A stretch of DNA of 64,000 nt from Leuctra nigra (GCA_934045905.1 OW203762.1:558001-622000), one strand, 5' to 3'. Positions 11,548 to 23,578 are shown, counted from the first letter of the stretch. Program-made: numbers and translations. The notes: generated by a model from the sequence alone, not told the origin.

Positions 11548-12776
11548 TAGCGGGGAAAATTCACCTTATCGAGCACTATCAACGCGGGGAAGAATCACAT
11601 TCTTATCGAGAACAATCAACGCGGGGAAGACTCACCTTCTTATCGCGCATTATCAACGCGGGGAAGACTCACCTTCTTATCGAGCACTATCAACGCGGGG
11701 AAGACTCACCTTCTTATTTAGCACTATCAACGCGGGGAAGACTCACCTTCTTATTGAGCACTATTAACGCAAGGAAGACTCACCTGCTTATCGAGCACTT
11801 TTAACGCGGGGAAGACTCACCTTCTTATTGAGCACTATTAACGCGGGGAAGACTCACCTTCTTACTGAGCACTATTAACGCGGGGAAGATTCACCTTCTT
11901 ATCGAGCACTATTAACGCGGGGAAGACTCACCTTCTTATCGAGCACTATTAACGCGGGGAAGACTCACCTTCTTATCGAGCACTATCGACGCGGGGAAGA
12001 CTCACCTTCTTATCGAGCCCTCTCAACGCGGGGAAGACTCACCTTCTTATCGAGCCCTCTCAACGCGGGGAAGACTCACCTTCTTATCGAGCACTCTCAA
12101 CGCGGGGAACACTCACCTTCTTATCGAGCACTATCAACGCGGGGATGACTCACCTTCTTATCGAGCACTATTAACGCGGGGAAGACTCACCTTCTTATCG
12201 AGCACTATTAACGCGGGGAAGACTTACCTTCTTATTGAGCACTCTCAACGCGGGGAACACTCACCTTCTTATCGAGCACTATCAACGCGGGGAAGACTCA
12301 CCTTCTTATCGAGCACTTTTAACGCGGGGAAGACTCACCTTCTTATCGAACACTATTAACGCGGGGAAGACTCACCTTCTTATCGAGCCCTCTCAACGCG
12401 GGGAAGACTTACCTTCTTATTGAGCACTATTAACGCGGGGAAGACTTACCTTCTTATCGAGCACTATCAACGCGGGGAAGACTCACCTTCTTATCGAGCA
12501 CTATCAACGCGGGGAAGACTCACCTTCTTATCGAGCACTATCAACGCGGGGAAGACTTACCTTCTTATTGAGCACTATTAACGCGGGGAAGACTTACCTT
12601 CTTATCGAGCACTATCAACGCGGGGAAGACTTACCTTCTTATTGAGCACTATCAACGCGGGGAAGACTCACCTTCTTATCGAGCACTATCAACGCGGGGA
12701 AGACTCACCTTCTTATTGAGCACTATCAACGCGGGGAAGACTTACCTTCTTATCGAGCACTATCAATGCGGGGAAG
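11548..12776 (-). repeat. Minisatellite of FLVCR donor junction, 37-bp units, about 33 copies
   Basis: On the minus strand each unit is 31 bp copied from the end of exon 12746-12979 (CTTCCCCGCGTTGATAGTGC then TCGATAAGAAG) followed by exactly six intron bases, GTGAGT or GTAAGT, a strong donor. The exon itself supplies the first unit. The array units carry a C where the exon has T (GCGTTG versus GCATTG on the minus strand). Copies nearest 11548 are degenerate. Because 37 is not divisible by three, use of an inner donor shifts the frame; the first read-through meets TAA after ten codons. Confidence 0.95.
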
Positions 12777-12979
12777 ATGAGTGGAATGTAAGTGAGCATG
12801 AAGATCATGGCCGTCCAGTCCACTGAGTAGCTGGTGACGTTGTAATAGCGCATGATGATGTTGGCCACGATGGAGTATTGGATCCAGGACATGGCCGTGA
12901 TGACGCCGAACATCATGAAGAGCAGCAACACGACCCAGCGGCGGCGATACACGCGATGTCCGCACGCCGCTGGAACCTC
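12746..12979 (-). CDS. FLVCR-family MFS transporter, exon with helix 1
   Basis: The 78 codons begin EVPAACGHRVYRRRWVVLLL and include SWIQYSIVANIIMRYYNVTS, WTAMIFMLTYIPLIFPALIV and LDKK. The RRW..LLLF start of helix 1, the WIQYS..I...YYNV core and MLTYIPLIFPA are strongly characteristic of FLVCR proteins. The donor is GTAAGT after 12746. The 5' border is inferred as an AG at 12981-12980 because an in-frame stop lies at 13027-13025 and no ATG intervenes; the pyrimidine tract there is weak, so this border is less sure. The start codon must lie in an upstream exon to the right that I could not identify. Confidence 0.82.
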
Positions 12980-13039
12980 CTTGCAGTCCAGCGTCCAGAC
13001 ACAATAGATTTCAAAACACGTTTCTCAACACTACAGGTA

Positions 13040-14666
13040 TACCGGGTGGCCCAAAAATCACGTCACACACATATTTTGCACAATATTTTTACTACTGCAC
13101 ATATCGGGCTGAAAATTACAACATTTAAACAAAACATACTATGTCTAATAATGAAAGGTTTAACTCCATAACTTTTATAGGAAAAAAGTCACCGCTGTTC
13201 AAATTTCATTATCGAAAAATCGATTATTCGTAGCTCAAAAATCACGCATCCAGAAAATGTCCAATGGCTCTTTACTCAAAACTGCTACGATATCAAGGTT
13301 TTAATTTCATTTGTTAATCAAAATATATTACTATTGATTGTGTACAAATTTCAATTCATTTGAGTCAATGTCACGAAAGAAGGCGACTCTTCCCCACGTG
13401 ACCAGCCTACGTTTGCCATTTTATTTCACAGGAAAAAAAGGGGTTACCTTTCAGTACAATCTTTCTAGTGGTGATGACTACAATAATGCGGTTTGCACTG
13501 AAGTTCATCACAAAAGCTCGATCTAATGTAATTCATATGACACTTTAATAATGAAAATGATTAACTTTATTGAAAAGGCTCTGTGAACTACGAAGAAACA
13601 TCGACCAAAACAGATTATCAGCCTGTGTTCAACTGGACAATACAAAGATATTAAACACATACCTGGAATTCTAGTTTACGACTCTTCCTTATTTTTCACC
13701 ACGATTCTTCTCATATCAATTAAATATCACGAAACTTCGTCGTCCACATTTAACGCAATTTTTTTACAGGCGCGACATCATAAAATCAATTGAACAGCAT
13801 AAGGAGGCCGTGACTATCAAAACAATTGCACAAAATCGCGGTAAATGTGGACGACGAAAATGATATTGCATTGACAGCACAGGCGAGATGGAGATGTTTC
13901 GTGATGTGTAGGTAATTGATATGAGAAGAATCGGGGTGAAAAATAAGGAAGAATTATTAGGATGTAGAATTACAGGTATGTGTTTAATATCTTTGTATTG
14001 TCCAGTTGAACAAGGCTGATAATCTGTCTTTGGTCGATGTTTCTTCGTAGTTCACAAAGCCTTTTCAATAAAGTTAATCGTTTTCATTATTAAAGTGTCA
14101 TATGAATTACATTAGATCGATCTTTTGTGATGAACTTCAGTACAAACCGCATTATTGTAGTCATCACCACTAGAAAGATAATTGTACTGAAAGGTAACCC
14201 CTTTTTTTCATGTGAAATAAAATGGCATACCTCGTGGGCTTACAAGCTAGTCAGATCAAAGGTAGGCATCAAACTGGTCACGTGGGGGAAGAGTCGCCTT
14301 AAAATCAGAATACACAAGAGATAATTTCTCAATTTTTATTTCACATGTTCATTTTAGAAGTGAAATTATCTCCCGTATATTTTCTTGCTTTAATCTCAAC
14401 TTCAAGATACCATAACTTTCGTTCCAATGATTCAAATGTATTGAAATTTGTAAACAATAGATAGTCATATATTTGGAATAACATTTGAGATTTTCAGCCT
14501 GATATCATTAGTAGTGTTGAAAATAAAAATGTCCCATACCATTGGACTTTTTCTGAATGCGCGCTCTTTGAGCTCCGTATAATCATCGCTTTTTCGACAA
14601 ACAAATTCGAACAGCTGTAACTTTTTTCCTACAGAAGATATGTTTTTTAAACATTCACACCTCAAA
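13040..14666. repeat. Family C foldback repeat, copy 1 (left part)
   Basis: Arms at about 13170-13760 and 13840-14666 are inverted copies, sharing words such as GTCGTCCACATTTAACGC and AAATAAGGAAGA. The outer part starts CCGGGTGGCCCAAAAATCAC. The same family recurs at 56871-58190. The element is interrupted at 14667 by a Penelope-like element and appears to resume at 18421-18550. The open frames inside (13338-13526, 14127-14324) are not recognisable proteins. Confidence 0.7.
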
Positions 14667-14780
14667 CATTGGTATGCTTAGTTGACTTAGGGTCTGGGAG
14701 CTGTTGTCAGATGCAGGCGATGTTTCTTCGGTTTGCGCTCCTTGTGTTGTTGTTGGCCCCCAAAAGGGCCGTTTCACACG

Positions 14781-14813
14781 ACGTTTCGACAGACGTAGCT
14801 CTGTCATCTTCAG
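14781..14813 (-). ncRNA. Hammerhead-like motif in inverted Penelope end
   Basis: The reverse complement contains CTGAAGA, a stem closed by GACAGA/TCTGTC and then GAAAC, in the order of a type I hammerhead core with a very short stem III. It is an inverted copy of the motif at 18311-18344. Penelope-like elements are known to carry such minimal ribozymes. Confidence 0.5.
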
Positions 14814-15004
14814 GTGAACACTGGTGATGAGTAGGGGTTGCCATCAGGTATTTATATAGGAGCCAGAGAAATGATACCTGGCTCGTTATTGGCTCGCGTG
14901 GTCTAGCTTAGGCCTCTGGTTATTATGTTATTAACGCCTCGCCTGTTGAGCTGAGCGCACAGGCGAAAGGTTTTAATTTCGCGATCGCCCCAGGCCGCCT
15001 ACCA

Positions 15005-16970
15005 GTGGAACGCATCGTGTGTGGAGTAGAAGCTGCCGTCAGGCGACTACCCCCCGCGATCGCGGAACAGCTGCGCCAAGACACTGCTTCCATCCTGCGC
15101 AAAGCAAGGCCTCCCAAACGCAACATGACACCGGGCGAGATCACAGCACTGCGAGACCTCCGCAACAACAAAGAAGTTGTCATTCAGCCCGCGGACAAAG
15201 GCAACGCCACCGTGGTCCTCAGCGCGACCAAATACCGAGACTAACTTCACAGCATGCTAGCCGATACAGCCTACGCAAAACTGAAACGCGATCCCACACA
15301 CGCCCTCGAGACAAGAACCCGCAAAATTATAACTGCATCGCCTATTGAAGTAAAAGAGAAGAGAAAGCTGATCCCACGAGAAAACACTTCGCGAGTACCA
15401 CGACTCTACGGACTACCTAAAGTCCACAAGCCAGGCATGCCACTGCGGTCAACTCGGCGACCCACCCTCTGGCAAAGCACCTGGCCAAACAGCTCCAGCC
15501 GTTTGTTGAGTACGCACCATCATACGTCCGTGACTCCTCTCATTTCGTCAGTATGCTTGAAGAGACCAAACTCGAGCCAGGTGATACGCTAGTCAGCTTC
15601 GACGTGGTGTCTCTTTTCACCAAGATACCAGTCAAGGAGGCCCTCGAATACATCAAGACCCGTTACCGCCAGCCAGATCACATCATTGACCTAGCGCGCC
15701 ACTGCATGAGCTCGACGTATTTCATGTTCGACGAGGATTTTTACAAACAAGTGGAAGGCGCACCGATGGGCTCGCCCCTTTCCCCGGTGTTAGCAAATCT
15801 CTTCAAGACCGACTTCGAGACCCGAGCCCTGGAGTCAGCGCCCCTCAAACCGCGCTGCGGGCTGCGGTACGTAGATGATACGTTCGTGGTCTGGCAGCAT
15901 GGCTCCGATATGCTCACAGAATTCCTCGACCATCTCAATTCGGTACACGACAACATCAAGTTCACTATGGAGATCGAGACCGACAACAGCCTGGCCTTTC
16001 TGGACTGCCTAGTACTGAAGAAGCCTGACGGGACACTAGGTCACACTGTGTATTGCAAGCCAACCCACACCAACCGTTACCTCAATGCAGCGTCCCACCA
16101 TCATCCCACGCAAATCCGCTCAGTCGCCAATACACTCTCCTGCCGCTCGAAGCGAATCTCTGATCAAGAACATCTCGAAGAAGAACGGCGCGTTCTACAC
16201 AAGGCGCTGATACAGAACGGTTTCCCGAACCGCATCATCCATCAAGCCTGGAACCTACAGTTTAAACAGCGCGAGCCCCTAGACACCGAGGAGAGGGAGG
16301 AGCGACTTGCCACGGCCTATCTCCCGTATGTGAGAGACACGACCGACCGCATCAGCAAAATTCTCGCGACTGCCAAAGTTCGGACCGTGTTCACTACAGA
16401 CAAGAAGATAGGCCAACTTGTCAACAACGGCAAAGACAAGATTCATCTCGAGAACAAAGGAGTTTACGAGGTCCCCTGCGGTGATTGTAACCAAACATAC
16501 GTCGGTCAAACCGGTCGTTACATGTCCACCAGACTCAAGGAGCACCGAAGAGCAGTCGATCGCCTCGAAAGCACGTCGTCACTGGCCCAGCACGTCGTAG
16601 ACACGGGCCACAACATCGCATTCGAGGGCATGAAGTCTCTAGTGAGCGACGATTTCCGCGGTCTTCGCGCCATCCGAGAAGCCGTGGAAATAAAAAGCGC
16701 CCACAGAATATGAACAAGAGAGACGACAGCCTGAGTCTACCACGTGCATGGAAACCTGTGATTGCCATGATTCTTGTCCCGCCCACCGAGCCAGCTTCAA
16801 GACCTACGAGCGACGAACAACAAACAAGAACACCGAGCATCATCCAGCCCAAACCTACAAATATGAATAAACAAAATACCACCATCAACCGAAACAAGGA
16901 CCAAAACATCGTCCCGCAAGTCCAGCAAACGGAAGCAGCTGCAAACAACACGCGAGCAAGTGCATACTAA
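15005..16970 (+). pseudogene. Penelope-like reverse transcriptase with GIY-YIG endonuclease, degraded
   Basis: The N-terminal part (15005-15243) carries VIQPADKGNATVV and stops at TAA. The frame resumes at 15254 with LYGLPKVHKPGMPLR, then loses its frame near 15450. The longest piece (15553-16713, 386 codons) has SFDVVSLFTKIP, GAPMGSPLSPVLANLF, the catalytic YVDDTFVVW and then a GIY-YIG domain (YEVPCGDCNQTYVGQTGR, and the late ESTSSLAQHVVDTGHNIAFE). It ends by another frameshift before NKRDDSLSLPRAW (16710-16970). At least three frame breaks make it inactive. The GIY-YIG nuclease fused behind the RT is diagnostic of Penelope-like elements. Codon use is markedly GC-richer than its surroundings. 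Confidence 0.9.
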
Positions 16971-17090
16971 AGAGCCTAGTGCATACTACACTTGTGCAGC
17001 TGCCCACCGAGCGGCCAACCATAGAGGCCTAAGCTAGACCACGCGAGCCAATAGCGAGCCAGGTATCATTTCTCTGGCTCCTATAAATAC

Positions 17091-18042
17091 CAAGTCATAC
17101 CTTAACAACCGCTCATTTGAAGTCCATGTTGGCAATGCCATTTCAACAATCAGACCAATAGCTGCTGGTGTTCCTCAAGGATCAGTCCTAGGACCAACAC
17201 TATTTAACTTATTTATAAACGACATGCCGGACACTGCAAAAGTTAGTCTTTCACTCTACGCAGATGACACTGCCCTACTATCACAGTCGATGTCGGGGAA
17301 ACAAGCCAGCCAACAACTTCAAACTGCACTTAACCAACTAGAGCAATGGTATGAGGATTGGCGAATAAAGATTAATGTATCAAAAAGCACTGCAACTCTA
17401 TTTGAAAGAAAGCGTGGAAAAAACAAACATCAGAATAAAATAACATCTGAAATAACACTATTTAATGAAGTAATACTATGGTCAAATACATCAAAATATC
17501 TATGAGTTTTGCTGGATAGCAAGCTAACCTGGAGGGATCATGTAAAAGAACTGAAAAAGAAAGCTTGCCAACGCATCGCAATGCTCTACCCACTCATCAA
17601 CAAAGACAGCAAGCTAAGGCTCCACAAAGGTGTGACAATATACAAAACCCTCATTCTCCCGTTACTGACGTACGCCGCACCAGTCTGGGCGGGCACAGCA
17701 AATATGCAAAATTTAGAAACCCTACAAAACAAGACCGTACGCAGAATAACAAAAGACCCCTGGTTCGTAAGAAATATTGACATAAGGAAAGACCTCAACC
17801 TCGACACGATCAAAGAGCATACTGTAAAGTTAGCATCTAAATTCTACAGCCAACTTAACAACATCCCGAATGACCTGATAAATACACTTGGTAGCAACGA
17901 CCCGAACGAAGAGACTTACTACAAGCACAAATTCCCCAACACCATTATGATAAACGTTGTATTGGATTACAGTAAGACAAGGTCTCCTGAGCCCTTCCCA
18001 GAAGACCAAGATAACCATAAGTAGAATAAAAAAAAAAAAAAA
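17091..18042 (+). pseudogene. 5'-truncated Jockey-type LINE with poly-A tail
   Basis: Translation gives PIAAGVPQGSVLGPTLFNLF, then the catalytic YADDTALLS, LLDSKLTWRDHVKELKKKA and LTYAAPVWAG, the RT and thumb motifs of Jockey-clade LINEs. A stop (TGA at 17503-17505) breaks the frame. The block ends in a run of about 16 A residues at 18027-18042. It is flanked by Penelope sequence ending AAATACC on the left and GGCAACCC on the right, so it landed inside that element. Confidence 0.85.
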
Positions 18043-18310
18043 AGGCAACCCTAGGGGCGCACATACCCAATAGGATAGTTTACTTCATAATTATTATTAG
18101 CATTACTATTATTATTAGATTTAATTAGACTAAATATATTATATAACTACTTAGAAATAATGACTTCATGCGGGAAAAAAAGTATACTATAAACAAAGCC
18201 GCGAAGCCAGATTTCTTTTAGAGGGCCCCGGCTCGGAATTAGTTAACAAATTCGAGGAAATAATAGCCTCGGTCAAACAAGGTGAAAGGCTACTCATCAC
18301 CAGTCTTCAC

Positions 18311-18344
18311 CTGAAGATGACAGAGCTACGTCTGTCGAAACGTC
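18311..18344 (+). ncRNA. Hammerhead-like motif at Penelope 3' end
   Basis: CTGAAGA is followed by a stem-loop (GACAGA, loop GCTACG, TCTGTC) and GAAACGTC. The fixed core bases CUGANGA and GAAA are all present, so self-cleavage, possibly as a dimer because stem III is short, is plausible. Confidence 0.55.
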
Positions 18345-18550
18345 GTGTGAAACGGCCCTTTTGGGGGCCAGCATCAACACAAGGAGCGCAAACCGAAGAA
18401 ACATCGCTTGCATTGGTATGTTTGTTATAACATGTGAAACTTTCGGACTAATATCTTCTGCAGTTTCTTCACAGCGGCGTCTCGTCCATTGGATTTTTTT
18501 TTTTTGGTGTATACATGCAAGTACATAAAACTCAAGTAAAATATTGAGTT

Positions 18551-19540
18551 TTCAATTTTATGTTACAGAGAATGAACACAGCTTGAACATCATTTCGATT
18601 ATAGTTTCTATGTCCATCTACAAGAACAAAAGTTTTTTTTTAATCTTGCTGTAAGAAAGTAGATCTTCATTATAGCCTAAAAATGACACGATTTTACTTG
18701 GCTGCCATTAGATAACATTGGGGAGAAAACTCAAATTATCTCAGAAACTATAAGACACGAGAAGTGTTTAATTCTTCTAGGGATTGTGTTTTGCTTGACT
18801 ATCAATATGTCAGCAGAATGTTCTACCTTAACATCGCCAAGCAGAGTCAGTTCATGTTCCATCTTCCAGCGTCGACAAACACATACTCGACACAGCTGCG
18901 ACTTTCTGTGAGAAAACTACTGCATTATCGCGACAAGATAATAGCAATTTTAATTGAGTGAGTATTTGCTAATGAGTTGTAGATTTGCAATACGTTAGAG
19001 GAGATAATAGGTGAATTGTTGATAAGATTATATGATTTTTTTACATCATATAATTACATAACGACGCTCTGCTTGAGTCATGACTCATGATATAAAAACG
19101 ATTAACAAACAAAAAATAACATTAATAATTAGAGCACCGTAGTCTTCTCAGACCAAAAATAAATGAAAATCTCACGGACCGTTTTCGTGCCCGACAATGC
19201 TAACCACATAGTAGGAGCTTTGAATATTTATTTAATATTCGATGTCAGTAGACTGCTCGAGTCATGAGGGGGAGGGGGGGGGGAGGTCATCTTCCACCCC
19301 CCCCCCCCCCCCCCCCCCCTTCCTATACGCGCCTGATTTTAGGATGTATTTTATAATACAGTCGGTAGGTACCTAGTACTGAAATCCATTTTACCCGTCC
19401 GTGGCTTACATAGGCTATGGCACATCTGCATGTATAACACGATTAAAAATAAATAATTAACTTGTTGTGTATTTTTGTAATCCTTGGATGAGTTTTTGGT
19501 TGTGTGACTGTTGGGTGAGGGGGGATTGATTCATAATCAT
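18551..19540. other. Unassigned intergenic stretch with G and C homopolymers
   Basis: No gene is recognised. At 19264-19321 a G-rich run (GAGGGGGAGGGGGGGGGG) faces a C run of over 20 bases across a 14-bp gap, a potential hairpin and an assembly-fragile site. Confidence 0.5.
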
Positions 19541-22500
19541 TCAGATTCAGATTCAGATTGTTTATTTGTTACAAATAGTATCAATACAGGTGGTAACATC
19601 TTAAGACTAATGTTTCTTATAACTACTTATGGATAATATTTTAATTGTAATTATGGCAAGGTATGAAACTATAACATAATGGAAGTAAGCTAAGTATAAA
19701 TCTAAATCTACAAGTAACAACATTATTGTCATTATAAAATTTAATAGTAACTATGAAATAAGCGCTGTTATTTTCCATTTTATATTTTTTCATCCTAGTC
19801 ATTTTTCACTAGTTAACAGTTTTCTTTTAAAATCCCCTTTATTGTCTGATGCCTCCTTAAAAACACTATGTTTCAGTCCATTCCATTCCTAAATAGTTCT
19901 ATTTACAAACGAGTATTTTGCTTAATCCAGCCTTGCCTCTATTAGCCTAATTTTTGCCCAGTGATCTTTTCTTCCATAGTATCTTGGTTCCTTTAATCTA
20001 TTTCCTATTTCCCTCCACGCTCTTTGACCTGTGACTGCTCTGTACATATTACACATCCTCATTTGCTTTCTCCTACTCTCCAACGACTTCCATCCCAACT
20101 CCTCGATCATCTTAGTCACACTCTCTGGTACCCTCTGCAGCTTAATATTTAGCCCTTCCTTCCTCTTAGCTTTAATAATCCATTTCCTCCTCCTTAACTT
20201 CCCAGTGACTCGTCTCACTGCCCACCTCTGTATGCTTTCTATTTTCTTGATCTGCCCCACTTGATACGGATCCCACACCGCCGCCGCATATTCCGCGATT
20301 GGTCTTACCAACGTCATGTAAGCCTTTTCCTTAACAGCTTCGTATGTCCCTTCCAAGTTTCTCATAACAAAGTTAAGAGTTTTAGTTGCTTTTGTTGTTA
20401 TTTGCTCTGTGTGATCTTTCCAATTTAACTCTTTATCTAACACTACCCCTAAATATTTATAACTTGGTTTCGTCTCTAATGTGACTCCACCCATTTCATA
20501 CTTTGGTTCCTCCCCGTGATTCTTGTTCACGAACCTGACTACTTGGCACTTATTTACATTAAATTTCATCTGGTTTTCCTCCGCCCATCCCCATAGTTTG
20601 TTTAAGTCTCTTTGGATTTCATTCTCATCTTCCTGTTTTTCAATCTCTCTATATATAACAGTGTCGTCTGCAAATAATCTAATTCTCGAGTTAAGTGTTC
20701 CTTTAATGTCGTTAATATAAATTAGGAAGAGCAGTGGCCCCAACACACTGCCTTGCGGCACCCCTGACGTCACCTTGATCTCTGCTGAGACCCCCTCTCC
20801 CACCCTCACTTTCTGGTTCCTTCCTTCTAGGAAGTCTTTAATCCAGCCCACAACTCTCCTGTCTAATCCTATTTCCTTCAACTTCTTGACTAGTCTGGCG
20901 TGTGGCACTTTGTCAAATGCCTTTTCTAGGTCTAGAAAGACAGCATCCACTTTTTTACCCTTGTCCAGTCTGTCTATTATATCCTGTGTGAGCCCAGCAA
21001 GTTGGGACTCACAGGAGAATCCTTCCCTGAACCCGTGTTGCTCATCCACCAACCACCCTTTCCTATCCAAACATTCCTTAATATATTTACAAATTACCTT
21101 CTCCATCAGCTTACAGACAGAGCTCGTCAGACTAACTGGTCTGTAGTTCACAACACGACATCTCTCACCACCCTTAAAATTGGTACAACTGTCGCCTGTT
21201 GCCATCCATTTGGTAATTTTCCTTTTTCAATTGACTTTAAGAATATTTCTAGAAGATAAGGTTCCATTGCTGCCCCTGCCTCCCTTAATAGCTCCGCCGT
21301 GACACCATCGGGTCCCGGTGCTTTTCCCTTTCCCCTTTTTTGAATTGCTCTTCTTATATCTCCCCTTGTTATATTTATTTTTATTTCTTCCAATCCCTTA
21401 CCTTCTTCAACCCCCCCCCCCCCCCTCTAACATCTATTTCCTCATTGACTTCCTCATCTTTGTCCTGAAAAACTTCTGCATAAAACATGTTAAGTGCAGT
21501 AGCCTTCCCCTCATCTGTCTTAATCACTATATTGTCTACTTCTAATGGGGGTAGATTTCTGGTACTCTCCTTTTGCCTTTTAATGTGTGAGTATAATTTT
21601 CTCCAGCTTCCCCTCTTATCTCTTTCATCAAACATGCTCATCATATATTTATCCATCGCCGCCTTCTTAGCTTCATTTAATTGTCCTTGCAACTCCTTAC
21701 GCACCAGTTTCCAATCGTCCATTTTCCCCTTTTTCCTATTTAATATGGCGGGTCACTATTAGTTTTTATGTTTTTTACAGGCACGAATTTCTCCTTACCC
21801 TCCTCCAGTATGGTCATGAAACTGTTCCAGATTTCCTCCACCTCACCACCTTCATTCTTCCATCTTTCTAAGTTTCCCCACATGAACTTTTCTAGTCCTA
21901 CTTTATCAACTTTTCCATAGCACCATCTTTTTTCGTTACTTCCAGTTTCACATGCATTATAGCCAATATTCGTCTCCAGTATTGGAATGAGGTGGTCGCT
22001 TACGCTTATGCCCTCCACTACTTCACTTCTTACCCATATTTCCGGGGGCTTCACTAAGAATATGTCTAGTAAATTTACTTTATCCTCATTCAAACATACT
22101 CTAGTTCCGTTCAACACTGTTTGTATAAATCCTAAGTTCATTAACCTATGTATAGTACGTCCAGCGAGCGTGTAGCCTTTCCTTTCATAAGATGAGCAGC
22201 ATTGTTCGACCCTTGTTCGACAGTTAAGCTCTGACAAGATACAACTCTTTTTATGACCTGCCACCCCTTCCACCTACACTGTTGCCATTTTAAACAACTT
22301 TCCTTGAATTTTAAAAGCCAACTGCATTGAAAGATATTTGGCACCACAACAAAACAACCCTTTCCAGAACACCTGCAGTCGTTGAGAGATATTTACAACC
22401 GCACACGCGTCAAAACACTCAGGATTACAAGCTAAACCCATTGTTGAATTTTACACAGCATTTGCTGAACTGGCTACACGCTCACTGGACGTACTGTACA

Positions 22501-23066
22501 TACCCTTGCTTCGTGTTTACTCCCTCATGTTCACCCTCTACCCATTTAACATTAGGTAGGTTGAGGTCTCCTCCTATAATAACCTTCCCACTCCACTCTT
22601 CAGCCTTTTCACACAATCTTTCAAGCACTTCCGTCCCACTGTCGGGTGACCTTTATACAGCTACAACTTTTACATTGACATTTTTAACATTAATTTGTAC
22701 ACACAATATCTCTAATTCCAAGTCCCTCCAAAGTTCTTTGCAGTTTATTCCGTTTCTCACACCAATAAATATTCCTCCTCTCTTCCTTGTTCTGTCTTTT
22801 CGAATTATCTGGTAATCGTTCCAAAATATCTCACTGCTATATACACTCTCATCTAGAAATGATTCTACACCTATAAATATGTCCGGATCATTCACTTCTA
22901 TTGCTGTTCTAAATTCTAACTTATTCGCCACAACACTTCTACAGTTCACTTCCAAAAAGCACAATCCTTCTCTTGTTGTCTTCTCAAAACTTAGTTCGTC
23001 CATTCTCCTCACTTTCATCTTCCAACTCATCATCATTCTTCCCCATCTTCCCATAATGCTTGTCAT
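19541..23066 (-). mobile_element. Degraded CR1/Jockey-like LINE
   Basis: On the minus strand it runs endonuclease (23066-22653, then 22273-21740), linker (21722-21381), reverse transcriptase (21393-19922) and a 3' UTR ending in short CTGAAT hexamer repeats near 19541-19560. Endonuclease words include LEVNCRSVVANKLEFRTAI and the later ISVSDHLIPILE. 22280-22560 is disrupted, apparently by unrelated sequence. A second copy of the same 3' UTR lies at 38086-38215. A C run at 21412-21426 causes a frame break. Confidence 0.85.
19922..21393 (-). pseudogene. LINE reverse transcriptase domain
   Basis: The part 21393-21148 has GKAPGPDGVTAELLREAG and LPNGWQQATVVPI; a frame shift follows. The 427-codon part from 21205 has NYRPVSLTSSVCKLMEKV, FLDLEKAFDKVPH, TSGVPQGSVLGPLLFLIYIN and the catalytic RLFADDTVIYRE, then a thumb with YKYLGVVLDKELNWKDHTEQ. 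All main RT motifs are visible, so the decay is recent apart from the frameshift. It would drive target-primed reverse transcription if intact. Confidence 0.88.
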
Positions 23067-23099
23067 GCTTGTCTCAAATTATACTGGGTGGGTTGGCCT

Positions 23100-23578
23100 A
23101 TTTTAACCGTCTATTATTTTGCGGATAATAGACGGATATTTTGCGAGTACTTTGTATAACATTTTGTATTTAGAATACGTAATAAAAGTTTTGAAAACTC
23201 CATGTGAATATATAAAACAAGGATTTAATCTCACGACACTAAGCTGTGTGACATCACAACCTCCGTGCGAATAGACACTCTTCGACAACAGTTGGCAACA
23301 CTGCACTGTACTTGTCAGTGTCACGTGTGAGGGTGACAGCTGATAATAACAAATAGATTCTGTTTAGATTGTCTGAAATTAGTCCGACATTAGAGGAAAA
23401 GAAAATGTAAGTATTGATAAATATACAAAAGTCGAAACACTTTGTATGAACAGTCATGACGTATTGACTTCATGCATCGATCTGGAAGTGGGATTTATCT
23501 TGCTTGGCCTTGGAGGTTATGTGAACAGAAGGAAGATGTATTGGACTTAGATCATAGGTCATAGATCATAGATCATAG
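23100..23578. other. Unassigned intergenic stretch
   Basis: No gene or recognised element. GATCATAGGTCATAGATCAT-type short repeats occur at 23550-23580. Confidence 0.4.

Larger units (their letters stand above)
14677..18410 (+). mobile_element. Penelope-like element 1, with inverted end and LINE insertion
   Basis: A 10-bp direct repeat CATTGGTATG flanks the block (14667-14676 and 18411-18420), so it is a defined insertion into family C. An inverted copy of the element's 3' end lies at 14710-14925 and matches 17031-17090 plus 18285-18405, the inverted pseudo-LTR arrangement described for Penelope-like elements. The coding part (15005-16970) is degraded. A truncated LINE (17091-18042) sits within the 3' region. 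18043-18267 contains the residue GGCAACCC of the element and then unassigned AT-rich sequence. Confidence 0.82.

Noticed and set aside
11548..12776. Possible CRISPR array, because short repeats of constant length are regularly spaced.
   Set aside because: There are no variable spacers, the host is eukaryotic, and the unit is the end of an exon plus its splice donor.
12750..13004. A minus-strand frame (RVSPPLGRVAALHDVRRHHG) overlapping the FLVCR helix 1 exon.
   Set aside because: It is the wrong frame; the adjoining frame encodes recognisable FLVCR helix 1 and joins in phase to the next exon.
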